A stretch of 23,422 nt of DNA from Stenotrophomonas maltophilia. GTDB taxonomy: Bacteria > Pseudomonadota > Gammaproteobacteria > Xanthomonadales > Xanthomonadaceae. The notes below the pieces were generated by a model. It made no database searches. It was not told the origin of the DNA and saw nothing but the letters and a program-made list of their open reading frames with translations. Where the stretch lies: the NCBI GenBank assembly GCA_002387845.1, contig DGLB01000055.1:95578-118999 (forward strand). The letters are read 5' to 3'. Position numbers and translations under genes: made by a program. Shown here piece after piece: positions 5,922 through 14,900 of this stretch (positions within the stretch are counted from its first letter, which is position 1; each line of letters begins with the position of its first letter).

Positions 5922-8900
5922 TCAGCGCTCGGCGCGGTCGGCGAGGCGGGCCGGCGCGATGGGCTGCACCTGGACCTGCACGCGGTCGGCTACGTCGGCC
6001 GGGAGGCGTGGCAACAACGCCTGTCGAAGTGCTTCCACCCGCGCCAGTCCCAGCGCCTCCTGGCCACTGGGGGTCTGCAGCAGCAGGTGGCCGCCACCGC
6101 CGGCCTGCAGCAGCCGGGCTGCGTGTGCCAGCACGGCCTCGCTGTCCGGCGACAGACGCGCCGAGGCCGGTTCGAACACGCCCTCCCCGATGTTCAACGT
6201 GGGTGGCCGTGCCGACGCTGGAGCCGCCTCGAAGCGGGCATCCGGCAACTGCACACCGAAGTCGAAGCGGGCCGGCAGGCCGGGGGTGACCCGGCGCAGC
6301 AGCGGATTGCGGGTGGTGAAGCGCGCATCGGCCGGCAGCGTGGTCGGGTCGACCTTGAGGATGAAGTTGCGGCCACGGGCACCGCCACCGTCCACGCCAA
6401 CCAGGTGGTAGCGACCGAACGCGTCGGTCTCCATCACCAGGCCTTCCACCGAGGCCACGCGCACACCGGGGATGCCGCGCTCACCCTCGTCCTGCACACC
6501 GTTGCCGTTGCGGTCCTCGAACACGCTGCCGACGATCAGGCTTTCGTCCAGCAGCGGGTCGCCCACCACTTCGACGTCGGCCGAGGCCACGTTGCCGATG
6601 GTGGTGTTGACCGCATCCACCGCAGTGACCCGGTTGGTATGGATGCCCTGGCCGACGCCCGCACCCACCCGCAGGTAGTACACCAGCGTGGCCTGGCCAC
6701 CGGCGGCGATGTCGATGCCATCTACCCGCAGCGGCGTGCGCGAGGTGACGAAGCCGGCGTTGTCCATGTCGCGGACCGCGAAGCCTTCCTGCACGAAGGT
6801 GAAGCCGGCCGGCAGCGTATCCAGCACGGTCACGCCCAGCGCATCCACTTCGCCCATGTTCTCCACGGTCACCGTGTAGCGCATCAGCTCGCCCACCTTC
6901 ACGGTGCGCTGCGCGGCCTGCTTGCTCAGGCGCAGAACGGTGTCGCCCGCGACCACGGTGATGTTGACCACGCCGTCCACGCACACCGGGGTGGGAATGG
7001 ACATGTCGCAGATGTTGTAGGTGAAGCTGTCCGCGCCGCTGTAGCCGACGAAGGCGGTGTAGATGCAGATGCCGTCGGTACAGGTCACCCGGCCATAGCG
7101 CGCCGCGAACAGGATCCGGAACGAGCGCCAGTTGATCGGTGCACCGGTGGTGCTGACGTTGTCCACGATGGAGAAGGTGGTCGGCTGCCCGTCTTCGGCG
7201 GTGATCACCTCTTCCTCCACCTCCACGTCGTTGGGCAGCACCTGCACGCTGACCGTGGCGATGCCGCAGTCGGCCGGCGTGGTCTGGGTGCACACCGTGT
7301 AGGCAAACGTATCGGTGCCGCTGAACATGTCGTTCGGGGTGTAGCGCAGGGTGCCGTCGCCCAGCACCTCCACGCCACCCGAGCTCGGCGCCGTGCTGAC
7401 GGTGATGACCAGCCCCGCCGGTACCGCCGGGGTGCCGCCCACCAGATCATTGGCCAGCACCGGAATCACCACCGCGGTGTCCTGCTGGGTGCTGGCGCTG
7501 TCGTCAGCCGGCTGCACCGGCGTACCGACGGGCGGGCTGGCCAGGGTGACGCTCACGGTGCCGATGTCGCACACGCCCGGTTGGCTGACCAGGCAGATCT
7601 GGTAGGTGGTGGTGTAGGTGGCACCGGCCACGCCGCCCGACACGTCCACGCTGCCATTGGGCTGGATGGTGATGGCGGTGGTGTTGGTCGGGGTCAGCAG
7701 CACCGTGGTCGGATCAAGCGCACTACCGTTGAAGGTGTCATTCACCAGCACGTTCAGCACCCCATTGGCACCGGTGACCGGCACGTTGGTCGCGGTGTCG
7801 TCGACCGCATCCAGGGTGCCGCCGACGGCGGTCACGGTGATGGTCAGGGTGGCGGTATCGCAGATGCCCGCATACGGAGCCGGCAGACACAACTGGTAGA
7901 TGAAGGTGTCAGTGCCGGTGAAGCCGCTGTTGGGCGTGTACGTGTAGCTGCCGTTGGCGTTAAGCACCACGGTGCCCTGCACCGGCGCGGTGACCAGCGA
8001 GTACACCGAGCCACCGCTGGCGTTGTCGTTGACGGCCAGGCTGCTGTTCAGAGCCTGACCCGCCGGCGTGGTCGCCACGTCGTTGACCGCATCCGGACGG
8101 ACCAGCACCAGCGCGGTGGCCTGGGCGCAGTTGCCCGGGTTGGCCGCTTCGCAGATCTGGTAGGTCAGTGTCAGCGCACCGGCGGCGGCACTGCCGGCGA
8201 TGGTGATGATGCCGTTCGCATCGATGCTGACGCCGGCCGGGGGCGCGATCAGCGACACCGTTACCTGCGCCGGCTGCACCGGAGCGCCGTTGATCAGGTC
8301 GTTAGCCAGCACCGACGGCGTGCTGCCACCAGCACCCGGCAGGGTCGGCGTGCCGCTGAAGTTGTCGCTCACCGCCTGCAGCGTGGTCGCACTCACGGTC
8401 ACGCTGACCGTGGCGGTGTCGCACACATTGAGGTTGGGAGCCGGCAGGCACACCTGGTAGGTGAAGCTGTCGGTGCCGGTGAAGCCCGGATTCGGCGTAT
8501 AGCTGATGGTGTTGTCGCCGTTGACCACGGCGGTACCGCTCAGCGGCGTACCGATCACGGTGAACACCGGATTGAGCGGCAGCGTGTCGTTGGCGGCCAC
8601 GTTGAGCACCGTCGTGCCGGTACCACCGGACAGCGTGTCATCGGCGGCATTCGGGCGCACCGCCACCAGTGCGGTGGCCTGGGCGCAGTTGGCCGGCACC
8701 GCGTTCTCGCAGACCCGGTAGGTCAGCGTCGTCGCCACCGGGGTCAGCCCGGCGGCCACGCTGATCACCCCGTCGGCAGCCATGGTGTAACCGGTGACCG
8801 GCGTCACCAGCGAAGCGGTCACCGGCGTGGTGCCCGGCACGATGGGCGCGCCATTGAAGGTGTCATTGAGCAACACACTGGTGGTGGTGCCGCCCGTGGC

Positions 8901-11900
8901 CGGCACGATCGGTGTGCCGCTGAAGTTGTCGTTCAAGGCGCTCAGGCTGGTGGTGCCCACGCTCACCGTGACCGTGGCGGTCGAGCACACCCCTGCCCCC
9001 GGAGCCGGCAGGCACACCTGGTAGGTGAAGGTGTCGGTGCCGGTGAAGCCGGCCGTTGGCGTGTAGCTGATGGTGTTGTCGCCGTTGACCACGGCAGTGC
9101 CATTGCCCGGCGTGACCAGCACGGTCAGGGTCGGGTTGGCCGGCAGGGTGTCGTTGGCGGTGACATTCAGCACCGTGGTGGCGCCGGCGGTCGCGGTCAG
9201 CGTGTCATTGGCAGCGGCCGGGCTCACCGCAACGATGGCCGTGGCCTGGGCGCAGTTGGTCGGCACGGCGGTTTCGCAGACCTGGTAGGTCAGCGTCGCC
9301 GCAGCCGGCGGCGTTCCCGGAGCCACGGTGATCTGGCCGTTGGCCGCAACGCTGTAACCGGTCGGCGGCGTGACCAGGGTGACGGTCACCGGCGTGCTGC
9401 CCGGTGCAATCGGCACACCGTTGAAGGTGTCGTTGAGCAGCACGCTGGCAGTGGTGCCACCGGCCGCCGGGGAAATCGGCGACGGGGTGAAATCATCCGC
9501 GGTCGCCACCAGGGTGGTGGCATTGACGGTCAGGCTCACCGTGGCGGTGTCGCAGACGGCGGCCCCCGGTGCCGGCAGACACAGCTGATAGGTGAAGCTG
9601 TCCGCACCGGTGTAACCGGCGGTGGGTGTGTAGCTGATGCTGCCGTCGCCATTGACGGTGGCGGTGCCGTTGGTCGGTGCCACCGACACGGTCACTACCG
9701 GGTTCAACGGCGCGGTGTCATTGGCCAGCACGTTGAGCAGCGTGGTGGAGCCCGCAGTGGCCAGCAGGGTATCGGCGACCGCATCCGGACTCACCGCGAC
9801 AATGGCCGTGGACTGGGCGCAGTTGGTCGGCACGGCGATCTCGCAGACCTGGTAGTCCAGGGTGACGGCCGCAGGCGTGGTTCCCGGAGCCACGGTGATC
9901 ACACCGGTGGCCGCCATGGTGTAGCCGGTGACCGGGGTCACCAGCGAGGCGCTGACCGGCGTGGTGCCGGGTACGATGGCGGCCCCGTTGAAGGTGTCAT
10001 TGAGCAGCACGCTGGGGGTGCTGCCACCGGCGGCCGGTGCGATCGGCGTACCGGTGAAGGTGTCGGCCACCGCCACGATGCTGGTCGCGCCGACGCTCAG
10101 CGTGACCGTGGCGGTGTCGCACACGCCCGCGCCCGGAGCCGGCAGGCACAGCTGGTAGGTGAAGCTGTCCGCACCGGTGTAGCCGGCCGTCGGCGTGTAG
10201 TTGATGGTGCCGTCGCCATTCACCGTGGCGGTGCCATTGGTCGGCGCGACCGACACGGTCACCACCGGGTTGAGCGGCGCAGTGTCATTGGCCAGCACGT
10301 TGAGCACCGTGGTAGCACCGGCCGTGGCGGTGAGCGTATCGGCCACCGCATCCGGGCTGACCGCAACAACCGCCGAGGCACCGGCGCAGTTGGTCGGCAC
10401 CGCGTTCTCACAGACCTGGTAATTCAGCGTGACCGCGGTCGGCGTGGTGCCGGGAGCCACGCTGATCACACCGCTGGCATTCATGCTGTAACCGGGCACC
10501 GTGGTCAGCAGCGACGCGGTCACCGGCGTGGTGCCGGGCACGATGGCCGCGCCGTTGAAGGTGTCGTTGAGCAGCACGCTGCTGGTGCTGCCGCCAGCCG
10601 CCGGCGCAATCGGCGTGCCGGTGAAGTCATCGTTGAGCGCGCTCAGCGTGGTGGCGCTGACGGTCACGGTCACCGTGGCGGTGTCGCAGACGCCCGCGCC
10701 CGGTGCCGGCAGACACAGTTGGTAGGTGAAGGTGTCGGTACCGGTGAACGCACCGGTCGGGGTGTAGCTGACGGTGCCGTCACCATTCACCGTGGCGGTG
10801 CCGTTGGTTGGAGCGACCGACACGGTCACCACCGGGTTCAACGGTGCGGTGTCGTTGGCGAGCACATTGAGCACCGTGGTGGTGCCGGCTGCCGCAGGCA
10901 GCGCGTCGGCCACCGCCTCCGGGCTGACCGCCACCACGGCCGTGGCGGCGACACAGTTGGTCGGCACCGCGTTTTCGCAGACCTGGTAGTTCAGCGTGAC
11001 CGCCGCCGGGGTCGTGCCGGGTGCCACGGTGATCACACCGGTGGCCGCCATGCTGTAGCCGCCCGGTGGGGTCAGCAGCGAGGCGGTGACCGCCGTCGTC
11101 CCCGGCACGATGGGAGCACCGTTGAACGTGTCATTGAGCAGCACGCTGGCAGTGCTGCCACCCGTGGCCGGGGCGATCGGCGTGGCAGTGAAGTCATCAT
11201 TCACCGCCACCAGCGAGGTGGCACTGACGGTCAGCGCGACCGTGGCCGTATCGCAGACCGAGGCACCCGGTGCCGGCAGGCACACCTGGTAGGTGAAGCT
11301 GTCCGCACCGGTGAAGCCGGCGGTCGGGGTGTAGCTGATGGTGCCGTCGCCATTGACGGTGGCGGTGCCGTTGGTCGGCGCGACCGACACGGTGATGGTC
11401 GGGTTGTCCGGCAGCGTGTCGTTGGTGGTGACGTTGAGCACGGTGCTGGTGCCGGCGGTGGCCGGCAGGTTGTCATCCACCGCCACCGGGCTGACCGCGA
11501 CCACCGCACTGGTGGCGGCGCAGTTGGTCGGCACCGCGTTCTCGCAGACCTGGTAGTTCAGCGTCACGGCGGCCGGGGTGGTGCCCGGGGCCACGCTGAT
11601 CACGCCATCGGCGGCCATGCTGTAGCCCGGTTCGGCGGTGAGCAGCGTGGCGGTGACAGCGGTGGTGCCGGGCACGATGACAGCACCGTTGAACGTGTCA
11701 TTGAGCAGCACGCTGGCGGTACTGCCGCCCGTGGCCGGTGCGATCGGGGTGGCGGTGAAGTCATCACTGACAGCTGCCAGGGTGGTGGCGGCCACGGTCA
11801 CGGTGACCGTCGCGGTGTCGCAGACCGACGCGCCAGGAGCCGGCAGGCACAACTGGTAGGTGAAGGTATCGGTACCGGTGAACGCACCGGTCGGGGTGTA

Positions 11901-14900
11901 GCTGAGGGTGCCGTCACCATTGACCACGGCGGTGCCGTTGGTCGGAGCGACCGACACCGTCACCACCGGGTTCAACGGTGCGGTGTCGTTGGCCAGTACG
12001 TTGAGCACGGTGGTGGTGCCGGCGGCAGCCGGCAGTGCGTCGGCCACCGCATCCGGACTGACCGCGACCAGCGCAGTGGCACCGGCGCAGTTCGTCGGCA
12101 CCGCGTTTTCGCAGACCTGGTAGTTCAGGTTCACTGCCGCCGGGGTGGTCCCCGCCGCCACGCTGATCACACCATCGGCGGTCATGCTGTAGCCGGCCGG
12201 CGGCGCGATCAGCGACGCAGTCACGGCCGTGGTGCCGGGCACGATCGGGGTGCCGCTGAAGGTGTCGTTGAGCAGCACGCTGGCCGTGGTGCCGCCCGTG
12301 GCCGGGGCAATCGGCGTGGCGGTGAAGTCATCATTGACCGCTGCCAGCGCAGTCGCGCTGACCGTGACGGTCACGGTTGCGGTATCGCACACGCTGCCGC
12401 CCGGTGCGGGCAGGCACAGCTGGTAGGTGAAGGTGTCGGTGCCGGTGAACGCGCCGGTCGGGGTGTAGCTGACCGAACCGTCGCCATTGGCCACCGCCGT
12501 GCCGTTGGTGGCCCCGCCGACGATGGTGACCACCGGATTGAGCGGTGCGGTGTCGTTGGCCAGCACGTTGAGCACGGTGCTGGTGCCGGCGATGGCCGGC
12601 AGGGCATCGGCCACGGCATCCGGGCTGACTGCGACCAGCGCGGTGGCAGCGGCGCAGTTGGTCGGCAGCAGGTTTTCGCAGACTTGGTAACTGAGCGTGG
12701 TGGCGGCCGGCGTGGTGCCCGGAGCCACGGTGACCACACCCGCAGCGGACATCGTGTAGCCGGTCACCGGGCTGAGCAGGGTGGCGGTCACCGGGGTCGT
12801 GCCCGGCACGATCGGGTTGCCATTGAAGGTGTCGTTGAGCAGCACGCTGGCGGTGCTGCCGCCCGCCGCCGGGGCAATCGGCGTGGCGAGGTAGCTGTCA
12901 TTCACCGCCACCAGCGAAGTGGCACTGACGGTGAGCGCCACGGTGGCGGTGTCGCAGACGCTGCCATGCGGTGCCGGCAGGCACAGCTGATAGGTGAAGG
13001 TATCCGGGCCGACAAACGGACCGGTGGGCGTGTAGCTGATGGTGCCGTCGCCGTTGACCAGAGCGGTGCCGCCGATCGGGGCCACGCTGATGGTGAGCAC
13101 CGGCGTGGTCGGCGCGATGTCATTGGCCAGCACGTTGAGCACGGTGGTGGTACCGGCCGTGGCCGGCAGTGTGTCGTTGACCGCATCGGGGCTCATCACC
13201 ACCACGGCGGTGGCGCTGGCGCAGTTGGTGGGCACAGCGGTTTCGCAGACCTGGTAGTCCAGCGCGATGGAACCCGGCGGCGTGCCGGCCGCGACGCTGA
13301 TCACACCGTTGGCGGCCATGCTGTAGCCCGACACCAGGGTGGTCAGCGAGGCGGTCACCGGGGTGGTGCCGGGCACGATGGTCGCGCCGTTGAAGCTGTC
13401 GTTGAGCAGCACGCTGGCGGTGCTGCCGCCGCTGGGCGGAATCGGGCTGGCGCTGTAGTCGTCATTCACTGCCACCAGCGCGGCGTTGGCCAGGGTCACC
13501 GTGACCTGTGCGGAATCGCAGGTGGTGCCATCCGGTGCCGGCAGGCACACCTGGTAGGTCAAGGTATCGGTGCCGGTCTGCCCGGCGGTCGCGGTGTACT
13601 GCAGGCTGCCGGTGGCCGACAGCGTGGCGGTGCCCTTGGTCGGCGCGGTGGTCACGGTGAAAGTGGAGCCGGCCGGCGCATTGTCATTAGCGGCAAGGTT
13701 GAACGTGCCGGTCTGGGTACCGGTGACGCTGGCGGTGTCGTCCTGGGCATCCGGCGCGATCAGCACCTGCACCGTGGCGTTGTCGCAGTTGGTGGTGGAA
13801 CCCAGTTCGCACAGCGTGTAGGTCAGCGAGGTGGCACCGGCCGGGGCAAACCCGGACACGGTGATGACACCGGCGCTGTCGATGCTGAAACCGGTCGGCG
13901 GCGCGTCCAGGTTCACCGTGACCTGCAGCGGGCTGGCGGCGGCTCCGTTGAAGGTGTCGTTGCCGAGCACGCTGGGCGTGGTGCCACCGGTACCCGGCGC
14001 GAACACCGGCGCGCGGAAGTTGTCGTCCACCGCATTGAGCGTGTTGGCGATGACGTTGAAGGTGATGGTGCCGGTGGCGCAGGTCGCGCCGTCGGGAGCC
14101 GGCAGGCAGACCTGGTACTGCGCGGTCTGGGTACCGGCACCGGCGGGGGTATAGGTGAAGGCACCGCCGGCCTGCAGGACCAGCGTACCCGCGGCCGGAG
14201 CGGTCACCACGGTGTAGGTGGACGCGGCCGGCGCGTTGTCGTTGATGCTCACATCGCCCGCCAGCGGCTGCCCGGCCGGCGTGGTGTAGGTGTCATCGAC
14301 CGCGGCGGGCGCAATCAGCAACGCGACCTGGGCCGTGTCGCAGTTGGTCGTGGTACCGGCTTCGCACAGCTCATAGGTGAGGTTCACCGCACCGGCGGCG
14401 GCACCGGCCGGCACGTTGATCACGCCCGCGCTGGTGATGGTGTAACCCGGCGGCGGGGTGTTGATCAGGCTGACGGTCACCTGTGCCGCGTTCACCGCTA
14501 GACCATTGAACAGATCATTACCCAGCACACTGGGCGTGCTGCCACCGGTCACCGGCGAAATGGCCGGTGTGGTGAACGGATCATCCACCGCGTCCACGGT
14601 GTTGGCGGCAATCACGAAGGTGGCAGTGGTGGTGGAGCAGACGCCGCTGTTCGGGGCCGGCAGACACACCTGGTAGTCGAAGCTGTCGTTGGTGCTGCTG
14701 CCGGGATTGGAGACATAGGTGAAGCTGCCATCGGCGGCAAAGGTCAGCACGCCCTGCGTGGGTTGGGTGAGCGCGGTGAACACGACCCCGGCGACGGTGT
14801 CATCGTTGCCGGCCACCGAACCGGTTTCACTTTGCCCGGACTGCACCGGAATGCTGTCGGCCACTGCGGTCGGGCTGACCAGGACCTGCACGCTGGCGAG

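Noticed and set aside
5553..14501. Open frame of 2982 codons on the plus strand, opposite the giant gene
   Set aside because: It is antisense to the repeat array and crosses the boundary of two genes. Its product is a low-complexity mix of Gly, Arg, His and Ala, and no plausible start region supports it. High GC and repetition keep stop codons out of this frame.
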